Shown here: in pieces, positions 26,763 through 35,885 of the stretch | Layout of the letters: the number at the start of each line of letters is the position of its first letter | Position numbering within the stretch: the stretch's first letter is position 1 | Source: Phormidesmis priestleyi Ana | GTDB taxonomy: Bacteria > Cyanobacteriota > Cyanobacteriia > Phormidesmidales > Phormidesmidaceae | Assembly: GCA_001314865.1 (NCBI GenBank) | Contig: LJZR01000001.1 | Location: 124,001 to 188,000 of the forward strand | Direction of reading: 5' to 3' | Length of the DNA stretch: 64,000 bases | Translations under genes and position numbers: made by a program | Notes under the pieces: generated by a model | The model's database searches: none | Seen by the model: only the letters and a program-made list of their open reading frames with translations | Told to the model about the DNA's origin: nothing

Positions 26763-28244
26763 TTGCTTCTTTTGATTGCAAATTCGGGTGCGAATACCGC
26801 TGAAGACATCAGCCAAGACATCGGCCAAGACAGCGGCCAAGACAGCGGTGAGAGTATAGGCGAAAAGGTAATGGGCGGGCTGACCCGACTATTTTCAGTG
26901 CGGGGCTGGGCGCTAGAGGCTCGGTTACTGCGCTGGATGACGCTGCTATGGCTATCGATTGGGCTGGTTATTTTATTCTCGGCATCTTATCCGGTGGCCG
27001 AATCCGCTTTCGACGACGGTGCTCGCTACTTTAAAATCCAATTAGTTTGGGCGTTAGCGGGTCTGCTCATCTCGCGATGGGTCACGCGGCATCCCATCCA
27101 AAAGATACTGCGAATGTCGGGCTTCTTTTTACTGGTGTGCATGCTCATGGTGATGGCGACCCACATTCCAGGCGTGGGCGTTTCGGTGAATGGTGCGACT
27201 CGCTGGCTGCCATTTGGCCCTTTTTTACTTCAGCCTTCAGAGCTGATGAAGCCTTTTTTGGTTCTGCATAGTGCTCAGCTGTTTGGAAAATGGCACAAGC
27301 TAACAAACCAGACTCGGTTGGTTTGGCTAGGTATTTTTACCGGTGGGTTGCTGCTGATTTTGGCGCAGCCTAACCTAAGTACAACAGCAGTCTGCGGCAT
27401 TACGATTTGGCTCATTGCGTTTGCAGCAGGCATTCCTTATCGACAGCTGATGATAACGGCGGGTACCGGCCTGATGGCAGCGGTATTGAGTGTGAGTATT
27501 AAGTCTTATCAGCGCGATCGCATTACTTCTTTTATCAATCCTTGGGCCGACCCCAACGAGAACGGCTATCAGCTGATTCAAAGCCTGCTGGCTATTGGCT
27601 CTGGCGGGACGAGCGGAACAGGCTATGGGCTATCGGCCCAAAAGCTCGATTTTCTGCCGATTCAGTACACCGACTTTATTTTCTCGGTGTTTGCTGAGGA
27701 GTTTGGCTTTATTGGCGGCATCATGTTGCTGCTGTTTTTAGCGGTGTACAGCACGGTGGCTTTAATGGTCGCTATTCAGGCCAAAAGAACGGTTCATCGC
27801 CTCGTTGCCATTGGCTGTATGGTGCTGTTGGTAGGTCAGTCGCTGGTCAATATTGGCGTAGCGGCAGGCGTGCTACCCACAACCGGGCTGCCTTTCCCGA
27901 TGCTCAGCTATGGTGGCAGCTCCATGATGGCCAGCCTCCTGACTGCTGGCCTCCTGATTCGCGTGGCCAGAGAATCAAGAGATGCTGAGGTACTTACGCT
28001 CAAGCGCATTGAACATAATTTAGACCGGTCGGCACGGCGACGGGTTGGGAAGCTCCAAAAGCCGTTTGCTCACGCCAACGAAGCGATCGCAAGATCAAAC
28101 AAAGCCTCACCTGAAAAAGATTTGCGGACAGCTCACAATCTATTAAAAAAGTCGGTGCGAAGAAAGTCGGCTAGTGGCTTAGAGAGATCTGCCGACAACC
28201 CGACAGAAAACCCCGCAAATGAGCCTTTGTCTGAAAATCCGTAG
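26763..28244 (+). CDS. ftsW: FtsW/RodA/SpoVE-family peptidoglycan polymerase
   Basis: Up to 493 residues from TTG 26763; ATG 26871 (residue 37) is the more conservative start. SEDS proteins polymerise glycan strands from lipid II with a partner PBP at septum or side wall. About nine to ten membrane spans; signatures VSVNGATRWLPFGPFLLQPSE, the large loop with NPWADPNENGYQLIQSLLAIGSG, FIFSVFAEEFGFIGG, GLPFPMLSYGGSSMMASLL. FtsW versus RodA cannot be settled by eye. The leading 36 residues contain three GQDS units from a 12-bp repeat. The C-terminal 90 residues are basic and disordered. Confidence 0.9.
   Translation: MLLLIANSGANTAEDISQDIGQDSGQDSGESIGEKVMGGLTRLFSVRGWALEARLLRWMTLLWLSIGLVILFSASYPVAESAFDDGARYFKIQLVWALAGLLISRWVTRHPIQKILRMSGFFLLVCMLMVMATHIPGVGVSVNGATRWLPFGPFLLQPSELMKPFLVLHSAQLFGKWHKLTNQTRLVWLGIFTGGLLLILAQPNLSTTAVCGITIWLIAFAAGIPYRQLMITAGTGLMAAVLSVSIKSYQRDRITSFINPWADPNENGYQLIQSLLAIGSGGTSGTGYGLSAQKLDFLPIQYTDFIFSVFAEEFGFIGGIMLLLFLAVYSTVALMVAIQAKRTVHRLVAIGCMVLLVGQSLVNIGVAAGVLPTTGLPFPMLSYGGSSMMASLLTAGLLIRVARESRDAEVLTLKRIEHNLDRSARRRVGKLQKPFAHANEAIARSNKASPEKDLRTAHNLLKKSVRRKSASGLERSADNPTENPANEPLSENP
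26811..26846. repeat. Three 12-bp units near the ftsW start
   Basis: AGCCAAGACATC, then GGCCAAGACAGC twice; in frame with the long start, encoding SQDI and GQDS. Confidence 0.85.
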
Positions 28245-28267
28245 CCTCAAAACATGAATGCCAATCG

Positions 28268-28291
28268 TTCTATCGAAATAATTCGATAGAA
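28268..28291. promoter_or_regulatory. Perfect dyad directly upstream of ccdA
   Basis: Arms TTCTATCGAA and TTCGATAGAA (10 bp, exact) around ATAA. It lies 24 bp after the ftsW stop and 12 bp before the first possible ccdA start. There is no T-run, so it is more like an operator or a translation-blocking hairpin than a terminator. Confidence 0.55.
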
Positions 28292-28303
28292 TTGTAAGGC
28301 TAT

Positions 28304-29086
28304 GTGCCAATTACAGGTTTTATGGGCGATTCTCCATTCGAGACGCTGGGCGAGAGCCTACAACTTTTTCTTTATCATCTCAGTCAGCAGGCGAACGGTT
28401 GGGTAGAAGGCCAGTTGGGCCACTTGGGCTTTTCGAGTCTGGGAATTATTGCAGCGGCTGGGCTGCTAACAAGCCTGACGCCCTGTATGCTCTCGATGCT
28501 GCCGATTACGGTAGGCTACATGGGCAGCTACGAGCTAGAAACCCGCTGGCAGGCAGTTGGACAGTCGGTATGGTTTGCCACAGGGCTAGCAACGACCTTG
28601 GCAGCACTGGGGCTGTTGGCGAGTAGTTTGGGCTGGGTGTATGGCCAGGTCGGAATTGGGCTGCCAGTGATGGTGAGTGCGATCGCTATTCTGATGGGTC
28701 TCAACTTGCTAGAAGCACTGCCGCTGCCGCCGCTGCCCTCATTTAATGGCACAGATTTTTTAGAAAAAAACATTCCCCGATCGGTCAAGTCTTATTTACT
28801 AGGGCTCACGTTTGGCCTAGTGGCATCCCCTTGCAGTACGCCAGTGCTGGCGACGCTGCTGGCCTGGGTCGGAGAAAAAGGCGATCCGGTGCTGGGCGCT
28901 TCGCTACTGCTGGCCTACACGGTCGGCTATGTGGCCCCTTTAATGCTGGCTGGCATTTTTACCGCGTCGATTAAGCGTATTTTAGAGCTACGGCGCTGGT
29001 CAGGATGGATCACGCCTGCAAGCGGCGTTTTGCTCGTGGGCTTTGGCCTGTTTTCACTGGTGACTCGGCTACTGCCGGTAGCGTAG
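28304..29086 (+). CDS. ccdA: Cytochrome c biogenesis protein CcdA
   Basis: 260 residues from GTG 28304; ATG 28322 is the alternative. CcdA passes electrons across the thylakoid or plasma membrane to keep apocytochrome cysteines reduced before heme attachment. Six membrane spans are predictable; the two redox cysteines are in [10 protein letters not shown] (first span) and [10 protein letters not shown] (fourth span), the standard CcdA/DsbD arrangement. It precedes ccs1 by 28 bp on the same strand, so the two form an operon making System II cytochrome c. Confidence 0.93.
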   Translation: MPITGFMGDSPFETLGESLQLFLYHLSQQANGWVEGQLGHLGFSSLGIIAAAGLLTSLTPCMLSMLPITVGYMGSYELETRWQAVGQSVWFATGLATTLAALGLLASSLGWVYGQVGIGLPVMVSAIAILMGLNLLEALPLPPLPSFNGTDFLEKNIPRSVKSYLLGLTFGLVASPCSTPVLATLLAWVGEKGDPVLGASLLLAYTVGYVAPLMLAGIFTASIKRILELRRWSGWITPASGVLLVGFGLFSLVTRLLPVA

Positions 29087-29114
29087 ATTTTTACTTTTTT
29101 TCCTTCTTTTATTT

Positions 29115-30593
29115 ATGCTCCTCGCTATCAAACGCTACTTCCGTAAGGATTTGATTCCACTGCTGGCTGATCTGCGATTAGCGATCGCCCTGCTGTTGGC
29201 GATCGCCCTTTTTAGCATCAGCGGAACCATAATCGAGCAGGGCAAAAGCCTCGCCTTCTATCAAGAGAACTATCCTACAGAGCCTGCGCTGTTTGGGTTT
29301 GTTTCTTGGAAATTTATTTTGATTGCGGGGCTCAACCATGTGTACAGCACCTGGTGGTTTTTAGCGATTTTGATTCTGTTTGGAGCCAGCCTGACGGCCT
29401 GCACCTTTGCCAGGCAAATTACGGCACTGCGGTGGTTTTCGCGGACATGGAATTTTTATAGCCAGCCCCGCCAGTTTGGCAAAATGGCGCTGAGCACTGA
29501 GCTAGAGGGCTATTCGATTGAGGCGCTAAAGCAGCAGCTAGGCGATCGCCGCTACAAAATCTACGAAAAAGCCACTGAGGAAATAGCTCAAGAGACAGCT
29601 CAAGAAACGACTGAAAAAACGGTTGAGGAAACGACTAAAGAAAGACTTGAGCCTGATTTGATCAATCACGAAGCCCCCAAAATGCTATATGCACACAAAG
29701 GTCTCGTCGGTCGGATTGGGCCGATTGTGGTTCATGCCAGTATGCTGCTGATTTTGCTAGGCGCGATTGTTGGCGCGATGACGGGCTTTTTTGCACAGGA
29801 AATGGTGCCGAGCGGTGAGACATTTAGGATTCAAAATATTTTTGAAGCTGGGCCTTGGGCAGCTCCACAAGTTCCTAAAGACTGGTCGGTACGAGTCAAT
29901 CGCTTTTGGATTGACTATTCGCCTGAGGGCCGAGTCGATCAGTTTTATTCCGATCTTTCGGTGTTAAACGACGAGGGAACCGAGTTAAAGCGTAAGACCA
30001 TTCATGTAAACGAGCCCCTGCGCTACAAAAATGTGACGCTGTATCAGGCCGACTGGGCGGTCGGAGCAGTCAAGGTCAGGCTCAACAACAGCCCTGTGTT
30101 TAATTTACCCATGGCCCCTTTAAACACAGAGAGCGGCAAACTGTGGGGCACCTGGGTTCCGACCAAGCCTGACATGAGTGAGGGCGTTTCACTCATCGCC
30201 CAAGATTTGCAGGGCACGCTGCTGCTATACAACATGCAGGGGCAGCTGGCTTCTACCGTACGCGAAGGCGGATCTACGCAAGCTAACGGTGTAACGCTGT
30301 TTTTAGACGAAATTATCGGCAGTACCGGACTACAAATTAAGGCCGATCCGGGGATTCCGATTGTTTACTTGGGTTTTGGTTTGCTGATGATAGGCGTGAT
30401 GATGAGCTATGTATCTCACTCACAAGTATGGGCGCTGCAAATTGCCGATAGGCTATATGTCGGCGGACGCACTAACCGGGCTCAAGTCTCTTTTGAGCGC
30501 GAGCTGCTGGGCCTATTAGATGAACTAACCGCTAGTGACAGCCGCAGTCAGCCAGATGAACCGGTATTAGCTGCAATCGCATCTACTCAGTAA
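29115..30593 (+). CDS. ccs1: Cytochrome c biogenesis protein Ccs1/ResB
   Basis: 492 residues. Together with CcsA it forms the heme delivery and ligation complex of System II. The N-terminal spans ([23 protein letters not shown]), the [22 protein letters not shown] span with its heme-associated His, the lumenal domain and the C-terminal [21 protein letters not shown] span are all present. Between residues about 158 and 178 lies a Glu/Thr-rich insert of five degenerate 4-residue units from a 12-bp repeat, in the loop before the third span. CcsA itself is not in the window. Confidence 0.93.
   Translation: MLLAIKRYFRKDLIPLLADLRLAIALLLAIALFSISGTIIEQGKSLAFYQENYPTEPALFGFVSWKFILIAGLNHVYSTWWFLAILILFGASLTACTFARQITALRWFSRTWNFYSQPRQFGKMALSTELEGYSIEALKQQLGDRRYKIYEKATEEIAQETAQETTEKTVEETTKERLEPDLINHEAPKMLYAHKGLVGRIGPIVVHASMLLILLGAIVGAMTGFFAQEMVPSGETFRIQNIFEAGPWAAPQVPKDWSVRVNRFWIDYSPEGRVDQFYSDLSVLNDEGTELKRKTIHVNEPLRYKNVTLYQADWAVGAVKVRLNNSPVFNLPMAPLNTESGKLWGTWVPTKPDMSEGVSLIAQDLQGTLLLYNMQGQLASTVREGGSTQANGVTLFLDEIIGSTGLQIKADPGIPIVYLGFGLLMIGVMMSYVSHSQVWALQIADRLYVGGRTNRAQVSFERELLGLLDELTASDSRSQPDEPVLAAIASTQ
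29586..29645. repeat. Five degenerate 12-bp units in ccs1
   Basis: GCTCAAGAGACA and four diverged copies in frame, giving AQET-like units. More decayed than the other arrays, hence probably older. Confidence 0.8.
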
Positions 30594-30711
30594 TCACTTT
30601 AATAATCACTCGTTAAGGCAGCGCTTTTTTGTTAGCCTTACTTTCTGTTAGCCTTAACTTTCAATAGCCTTTCCTTTCCTTTAAGCCTTAGAAGCCTTAG
30701 CTAAACGCTCT

Positions 30712-31659
30712 ATGACATACGCCGCGCCTCAGCCGCCTGCTGCTCAAGAAGATGCCTGGTGGGTACAGCAATGGGTCGATTTGCTCAACGCCTATCGCTT
30801 TAAAAAGCGGCTAGAGCGAGGCCGCAACTACGCCCGTCAAGGGCATATTCTCAGCTTAGAATTTAAGAATTCTAAAGTATATGCAAAGGTACAGGGCACC
30901 GCCAACGAGCCCTATCAGCTCTCTATTTGGATTGAGCGGTTTTCGGATGAAGACTGGGGCTTTGTGATTGACACACTCAGTCAGCAAGCACTTTACTCGG
31001 CTCAGCTTTTGGCAGGCGAAATGCCAGATGATATTGAGCGTGTGTTTACCTCTAATGGCCTGAACCTATTTCCCTTTACGCTGGCCGATGTTAACTCCAA
31101 ATGCAGCTGCCCCGATCCTAAAAATCCCTGCAAGCACATCGCCGCCGTTTACTATCAGCTAGGCGACTTTTTCCGAGAAGATCCCTTCGTACTCTTTCAG
31201 CTGCGCGGTCGTACCAAGGAGCAAATTTTAGAGGCATTGCGGCTACGGCGTCAGCAGGCAATGGCCCAGTTAAACGAAGAGTCAAACGAAGGATCAAACG
31301 AAAAATCAGATGAAGCGTCAGGCGAGAGCAATGAGACTGATAGCCAGGCTGTAAACCAAGCCAGCGCCCAAACGAATAAAAAAGCTGCTAGCGAGTTAGC
31401 GGCCAATGCCGCCGCGATCGCACAAGACTCACCCGCCGCCGCTGGCCCTGCAAAGCAGCCTGTAAAAATCGATAGTTTCTGGCAATACAACCAGCCCCTA
31501 GATTCGTCTTTAGTGGTAATTACACCCTCAGAGCAAACGGTTTTAGAAGTGATAGGAGATATGCCGCTTGCCAGCACCGAGGCACAAGCCGTATCAGAAT
31601 ATTTGAAAACGCTGTATCAAGCTGTCGCTCAGCAAGCAATGATGACCGCGCTCAGCTAG
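30712..31659 (+). CDS. SWIM zinc-finger protein
   Basis: 315 residues. The SWIM motif is clear at about 131-143: CSCPDPKNPCKHIAAVYY (CxC...CxH), a zinc site found in proteins that act with Snf2-type helicases or recombination factors. The N-terminal part RFKKRLERGRNYARQGHILSLEF is the domain usual in cyanobacterial SWIM proteins that are encoded beside an SNF2 helicase; no such helicase is in the window. A disordered Glu/Ser/Asn region at about 188-230 contains four 12-bp units. C-terminal helices follow. Confidence 0.88.
   Translation: MTYAAPQPPAAQEDAWWVQQWVDLLNAYRFKKRLERGRNYARQGHILSLEFKNSKVYAKVQGTANEPYQLSIWIERFSDEDWGFVIDTLSQQALYSAQLLAGEMPDDIERVFTSNGLNLFPFTLADVNSKCSCPDPKNPCKHIAAVYYQLGDFFREDPFVLFQLRGRTKEQILEALRLRRQQAMAQLNEESNEGSNEKSDEASGESNETDSQAVNQASAQTNKKAASELAANAAAIAQDSPAAAGPAKQPVKIDSFWQYNQPLDSSLVVITPSEQTVLEVIGDMPLASTEAQAVSEYLKTLYQAVAQQAMMTALS
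31273..31320. repeat. Four 12-bp units in the SWIM protein gene
   Basis: AACGAAGAGTCA, AACGAAGGATCA, AACGAAAAATCA and GATGAAGCGTCA, in frame (NEES, NEGS, NEKS, DEAS). Confidence 0.85.
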
Positions 31660-31755
31660 CGCTATTCACCGATAGTTTCACCCATACATTAGCAATAGCT
31701 CTTGCCGCCCTAGCGATAACCAGCAAGAGCCTTGCTAGGTCAGTTGATCCTAAGG

Positions 31756-32556
31756 CTAGTTGACCATAGCTAGCAGACGACGGAGGCCCTGCCAGCCAAT
31801 AAAGGTGTAGCCGAATGTTAATAGCAAACTGCTCAAAGTGACGCGAACCGTGGCTTTGAGTGCCTCTGCTTTGAGTCTGGCTTCAGCTTCTTTCTGTTGC
31901 TCGCCAATGCGGGTTTGTAGCTGATTTTGGGCTTCGCCGACCTGCGAATTTAGGAAATTGTTGAGTTCCTCTGGGTTGTTGCGAAATCTCTCAATTTGCG
32001 CGAGCTGTGCCTCGTCGAGTTCGCCGCTGGCGATCGCAGCCTGTAACTGTTCCTCGTTTTCTAGCAGAGCAGCAATCTGCGTTCGTCTGGCGTTTAAGTC
32101 AGCGCTGAGTCGCTGTTCTAGCTCTGATGTTGCCTCCGTGGCTTCAGAGGCAACTTGTGAGAGGGCTTCGCGGCTTTGAATCCGCACATTGTTAGGATGC
32201 AGCACTGTCGTAAACAGGAACATCAAACCCAGTAGGCAAGAGAGCAAACAAGTCCAAAATCGGGCATCTAAAGCCAGGCTCACTCGCCGGGGCACCCTGC
32301 CTAAGCTGCTATCTATCCAATAACCCGTAAACAGCAGCGCAATGCCCACCAGTGGCACAATGCCCCGATCCACCAGTTGGGTAGTCGTCGCTAGCTGCCA
32401 AGCCCGATTGCCAAATTGAGGCGGCAGCAGCAGGGTCAAAAAATCAATTAGGGCGGCTAGAATCGTAATTGCCCCCACTAGCTTGAGCGAGATGGCCGCT
32501 AGCGGCGATGGCAGAATTTCTTTAGGAGCAGAAGTGGGTGGAGAAGAATGGGTCAT
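31756..32556 (-). CDS. HpsJ-like membrane protein
   Basis: 266 residues. Membrane segments at about 21-44, 65-81, 99-118 and 237-258, with a long charged coiled coil (about 130-230, LEQRLSADLNARRTQIAALL and following) between the third and fourth. The TTQLVDRGIVPLVGIALLF segment is the family signature I associate with HpsJ, named for hormogonium polysaccharide secretion in filamentous cyanobacteria but also widespread in non-filamentous ones. Function beyond that is unknown. Convergent with the SWIM gene. Confidence 0.75.
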   Translation of the reverse strand: MTHSSPPTSAPKEILPSPLAAISLKLVGAITILAALIDFLTLLLPPQFGNRAWQLATTTQLVDRGIVPLVGIALLFTGYWIDSSLGRVPRRVSLALDARFWTCLLSCLLGLMFLFTTVLHPNNVRIQSREALSQVASEATEATSELEQRLSADLNARRTQIAALLENEEQLQAAIASGELDEAQLAQIERFRNNPEELNNFLNSQVGEAQNQLQTRIGEQQKEAEARLKAEALKATVRVTLSSLLLTFGYTFIGWQGLRRLLAMVN

Positions 32557-32688
32557 AGAAGAGGTTCAGCTAGGTGCATGGGTACACCATTTTGCTCGCT
32601 AGTGTGGTCAAAATCGGTACGATTTCTCAACAAGAATAAAGCAAAGTTGATGAAATAGCGAACCCCTAGCGTACGTCTTATTTACTGT

Positions 32689-32733
32689 CTATGTCCATTT
32701 TGGCTATGTCCATTTTGGCTACGCCTATTTTGG
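32689..32733. repeat. Three 15-bp tandem units after the glycosyltransferase gene
   Basis: CTATGTCCATTTTGG twice and CTACGCCTATTTTGG, then a partial copy. The last units run into the final codons and stop (32725) of the leftward glycosyltransferase gene. Confidence 0.85.
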
Positions 32734-33492
32734 CTGTATTTTGGCGTAACTTACATTTATTTGGCTTTTGCGCTCGTACAGCCAGTTGAGCCTTTTGGGA
32801 TCTTGGCGGGTGAGATACATCAGCTTGAGTAGCTGGTTAAGGGCAGCCTGGCGGTAAATGCCGCGATCGCAAAATCGCCGCGCTGAGGTGATGACCTTGC
32901 CGGGTGCGATCGCAGGTCTTCCCCATTTTGCTAAAGCCAAACTAAGCGCCGTATCCTCAAAAATATCCATATCGGGGACACCGCCCACTGCTATCAGTAC
33001 CGAGCGCCTCACAAAGATGCAGTGATCCAAGTACAAAATGCGCTGTTGCTGCGATCGCACCCTCGTTGAATACCACGAGGTAAACCTGAGCAGCCAATGA
33101 TCGTGATCAAAACTATGCACAAACCCACCCCAGTCGGCCTTTTGCAAGGCAGCTTGGGCCTGAATAAGCGCGTCACCCATCGGTAATAGCGTCGCCGGGT
33201 GATGTAGCAACACATAGTCACCCCGACTCGCTTGGATACCCACATTGAGGCGTTGAGCCCGATTGGTTGCATTCGTCGTAATCACTTCTACAGTCGGAAA
33301 CTGCCGAATTATCTCTAGGGTCTCGTCCTGACTAGGGCTGACCACCGCAATTAGCTGATTAGGAACGGCTTGACCATCCGCTTGTTGGCAATCCGCTTGT
33401 TGGCAGTCCGCTTGTTGGCAAAGGTTTTTTAATACCTGAGGAAGATAGCCATGGCGAGATTCATTAAAACAAGGCAAAACAACAGAAAACAT
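32725..33492 (-). CDS. Family 2 glycosyltransferase, TIGR04283-like
   Basis: 255 residues from ATG 33492 (a GTG lies 15 bases upstream). The N-terminal FSVVLPCFNES and the ending SARRFCDRGIYRQAALNQLL match the group often annotated as TIGR04283/rSAM-associated glycosyltransferase 2. Where that group usually has H-A-D-T-R-L-P this protein reads HPATLLP, so the metal-binding Asp appears lost; EDTALSLAL in the acceptor region is kept. Three QQADC units from a 15-bp repeat sit in the first loop. Divergent from pgl with 47 bp between. Confidence 0.8.
   Translation of the reverse strand: MFSVVLPCFNESRHGYLPQVLKNLCQQADCQQADCQQADGQAVPNQLIAVVSPSQDETLEIIRQFPTVEVITTNATNRAQRLNVGIQASRGDYVLLHHPATLLPMGDALIQAQAALQKADWGGFVHSFDHDHWLLRFTSWYSTRVRSQQQRILYLDHCIFVRRSVLIAVGGVPDMDIFEDTALSLALAKWGRPAIAPGKVITSARRFCDRGIYRQAALNQLLKLMYLTRQDPKRLNWLYERKSQINVSYAKIQPK
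33377..33421. repeat. Three 15-bp units in the glycosyltransferase gene
   Basis: TCCGCTTGTTGGCAA, TCCGCTTGTTGGCAG, TCCGCTTGTTGGCAA; encodes CQQAD three times. Confidence 0.95.
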
Positions 33493-33539
33493 AGGTAGAA
33501 TCTGCACAGCGTGCCACGTGTAACCTTAATTTTACTGGA

Positions 33540-34352
33540 ATGATGAATATGTCTCCTATTGTCGAAATCCTGCCAGATAAAGACGCTCTGATTAAGCGGG
33601 CTTATGAAGTAATGGTGGCTCACATGCAAAACGCTGTTGATCTCAGGGGACGCGCCACTATTGCACTATCGGGCGGCAGCACCCCCAAACCGCTTTATGC
33701 TGCCCTGGCAAAAGCTGACCTGCCCTGGGACAAAATCTATGTGTTTTGGGGTGATGAGCGATATGTTCCCCACGACGATGAAAAAAGCAATTTTCGGATG
33801 ACTCGTGAAGCCTTGTTAAACCATGTTCCCATTCCAACCGAAAATATATTTCCAGTCCCAACCAGTGCCAACGATCCCACTATCGACGCTGTAAAATACA
33901 GCGAAACGCTGCAATCATTTTTTCAGGTAGATCCAGGTGATTTAGCTGATTCAGCGGATTCTACGGATTCTACGGATTCCACAAAGCCGAATTCCGCATG
34001 GCCTGCTTTGGACTTTGTTCTGCAAGGCATGGGGGATGATGGCCATACGGCTTCTTTGTTTCCTAATACAGCCGCTTTAGATGTGCGCGATCGCCTCGTC
34101 ACAGTCGGCAATCATAATGGAGAACCTCGAATCACCTTTACCGTGCCACTAATTAATCAGGGTCGTACCGTGATGTTTTTAGTCGCCGGAGAAAGCAAGC
34201 AAGAAGCGATCTCTCAGGTCTTTTCACCCAGTAGCGACGACCATGTCTATCCCAGCAAGCTCATTAACCCCGGCGGCACCTGTTTCTGGCTAATGGATGC
34301 GGCCGCAGGCCAGGGCGTCCCCCCAGCTTTTAACCCCGCTAACTTCGCGTGA
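33540..34352 (+). CDS. pgl: 6-phosphogluconolactonase
   Basis: 270 residues (ATG 33540, with further in-frame ATGs at codons 2 and 4). Hydrolyses 6-phosphogluconolactone in the oxidative pentose phosphate pathway. Signatures: IALSGGSTPKPLYAAL, VFWGDERYVPHDDEKSNFRM and MGDDGHTASLFP. A 12-residue Asp/Ser/Thr insert from a 9-bp repeat lies at about 136-147, just before the conserved PALDFVLQGMGDDGH. Its TGA overlaps the GTG of the following FHA gene, so the two are probably coupled. Confidence 0.95.
   Translation: MMNMSPIVEILPDKDALIKRAYEVMVAHMQNAVDLRGRATIALSGGSTPKPLYAALAKADLPWDKIYVFWGDERYVPHDDEKSNFRMTREALLNHVPIPTENIFPVPTSANDPTIDAVKYSETLQSFFQVDPGDLADSADSTDSTDSTKPNSAWPALDFVLQGMGDDGHTASLFPNTAALDVRDRLVTVGNHNGEPRITFTVPLINQGRTVMFLVAGESKQEAISQVFSPSSDDHVYPSKLINPGGTCFWLMDAAAGQGVPPAFNPANFA
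33945..33980. repeat. Four 9-bp units in pgl
   Basis: GCTGATTCA, GCGGATTCT, ACGGATTCT, ACGGATTCC; encodes ADS/TDS repeats. Confidence 0.85.
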
Positions 34353-35245
34353 CTACCATGATCACCTGCCCCAACTGCAACCACCAAAACCCCGAAGGCG
34401 CACTCCAGTGCGAAGCCTGCTATACGCCCCTGCCAGCAATGATGACCTGCCCTAGCTGCCACACCCCCGTGCAGGCAGATGCGAGCTTCTGCGGCCAGTG
34501 CGGACATGATTTGCGAGAACAATCTGAAGCGCCAGCTGCCGTTCCAGCAGCAGCCTCATTGACCAGCAGCAATACAGAAGTATCGGCCATTCCAGACGCC
34601 TCACCCCAAACTCAGAACTTCCTGTCAGAAAACGAATTTGCGCTCTCCTCTAGTTCAGTGACTCCAGCGGCCACACCACCAGACTTAGACTTTTCTAATT
34701 TGGTCGAACCCGAACCCCTAGTTGAGCCTGAACCGATCAGCATTGAGCCTGCTGGGGTCGGCCAGCCAGAAAGCCAGCCAGAAAGCCAGCCAGAAAGCCA
34801 GCCAGAAAGCCAGCCAGAAAGCCAGCCAGAAAGCCAGCCAGAAAGCCAGCCAGAAAGCCAGCCAGAAGGGAAAGCCGTAGCGATGCCCGCAGCACCTGTA
34901 GCCACTCAGCTACAGACCCTGAGCGCCCGCCTGCGTCAGATACAAACGAACACCCTGATCGAAATTCCCAGGCAGCTATCTATTGTACGGATTGGGAAAC
35001 CTAACAATCAAACGCCTCCCGATATTGATGTCTCTGGATTTCCAGACTCAGAAGTGGTTTCTAGGATGCATGCCAATCTTCGGATAGAAGGCGATGTCTA
35101 CTACATCGAAGATGTGGGCAGCTCTAATGGAACTTACATTAACGGGTTGCCTCTGGCTGCGGGGAATCGTCATCGACTGCGGCTAGGCGATCGCATTGCC
35201 TTAGGTAAAGGTGATAAAGTCAGCTTCATTTTTGAGACAGCTTAG
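34349..35245 (+). CDS. Double zinc-ribbon plus FHA-domain protein
   Basis: 298 residues from GTG 34349 (GTGA overlap with the pgl stop); ATG 34358 is possible. Residues 6-55 hold two CxxC zinc ribbons (CPNC...CEAC and CPSC...CGQC). A long disordered linker follows, including eight PESQ units and a final PEG from a 12-bp repeat. The C-terminal FHA domain (about 200-298) has VRIG, SRMH and SSNGTYINGL, the phosphothreonine-binding loops. FHA proteins read Ser/Thr kinase marks. With the second FHA gene and LRAT-like gene downstream it may form a signalling unit. Confidence 0.9.
   Translation: MTTMITCPNCNHQNPEGALQCEACYTPLPAMMTCPSCHTPVQADASFCGQCGHDLREQSEAPAAVPAAASLTSSNTEVSAIPDASPQTQNFLSENEFALSSSSVTPAATPPDLDFSNLVEPEPLVEPEPISIEPAGVGQPESQPESQPESQPESQPESQPESQPESQPESQPEGKAVAMPAAPVATQLQTLSARLRQIQTNTLIEIPRQLSIVRIGKPNNQTPPDIDVSGFPDSEVVSRMHANLRIEGDVYYIEDVGSSNGTYINGLPLAAGNRHRLRLGDRIALGKGDKVSFIFETA
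34763..34870. repeat. Nine 12-bp tandem units in the zinc-ribbon FHA gene
   Basis: CAGCCAGAAAGC eight times without mismatch and a ninth reading CAGCCAGAAGGG. Encodes QPES repeats. The longest array by copy number in the window. Confidence 0.97.
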
Positions 35246-35328
35246 GCTGGCGCACCCTCAACGAATTTAGTTTGAGCGATGCGCATTGTCGCTAGCTCAA
35301 ACTATGTTTTCCCTTTTGGTGTTGCGCT

Positions 35329-35727
35329 GTGTCTGCATTAAATAACATCATCACTCTCTCGTTGCTGCACCCGATTGATAAAACGCCTGTGCAAAGCTGG
35401 ACGTTTGAACGAGAGCAGGTTGTACGGATTGGTCGTTCAGTCAATAACGATGTCGTGCTGTACAGCGCAGTGGTATCGCGGCACCATGTCGAACTACATC
35501 CGATTAAAAATGGCTGGGAGATTCACAACATTGGCACCAACGGCACGTTTTTGGCAGGCCAACGCATTGATAAAGAAATCGTACAGGATGGTTTCGTCAT
35601 TCGGCTCGCGCGCTCTGGCCCTAATATCCAAATTAACGTGCTGAGGCAAACCAAGGGCATGTCTTCTATTCATGCGTTGATTGCAAGGCAAAAGACGAAT
35701 GACGACTCGACTCAGCCATTGGACTAA
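35329..35727 (+). CDS. Single-domain FHA protein
   Basis: 132 residues from GTG 35329. The whole protein is essentially one FHA domain: VVRIGRSVNNDVVL, SRHHVEL and NIGTNGTFLAGQ supply the phosphopeptide-binding Arg, Ser and Asn. No other domain or signal. It lies 83 bp after the first FHA gene, same strand. The stop TAA is inside a repeat array. Confidence 0.9.
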   Translation: MSALNNIITLSLLHPIDKTPVQSWTFEREQVVRIGRSVNNDVVLYSAVVSRHHVELHPIKNGWEIHNIGTNGTFLAGQRIDKEIVQDGFVIRLARSGPNIQINVLRQTKGMSSIHALIARQKTNDDSTQPLD

Positions 35728-35788
35728 TGAGCTATTGGACTCGACTCAGCCATTAGACTAATCAGCCATTGGATTAGCCATTGGACTA
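35704..35788. repeat. Nested tandem repeat across the stop of the small FHA gene
   Basis: A 25-bp segment containing CTCAGCCATTGGACTAAT occurs at 35704 and again, with one change, at 35738 (period 34), followed by shorter CAGCCATTGG copies. The FHA stop TAA (35725-35727) is duplicated at 35759-35761. Confidence 0.85.
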
Positions 35789-35885
35789 AATTGATGTAGG
35801 CACAGCGAAGCCGAAGCCAACATGCTAAATTTTTGATCCAACATCTTGATAAACCCAGCTGACCAGCTAAAAGCTGGCTAAGAGC

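Noticed and set aside
34612-34905. Leftward 97-codon ORF with LSGW repeats
   Set aside because: It is the antisense reading of the PESQ-encoding repeat in the FHA gene; the sense frame has the FHA and zinc-ribbon domains.
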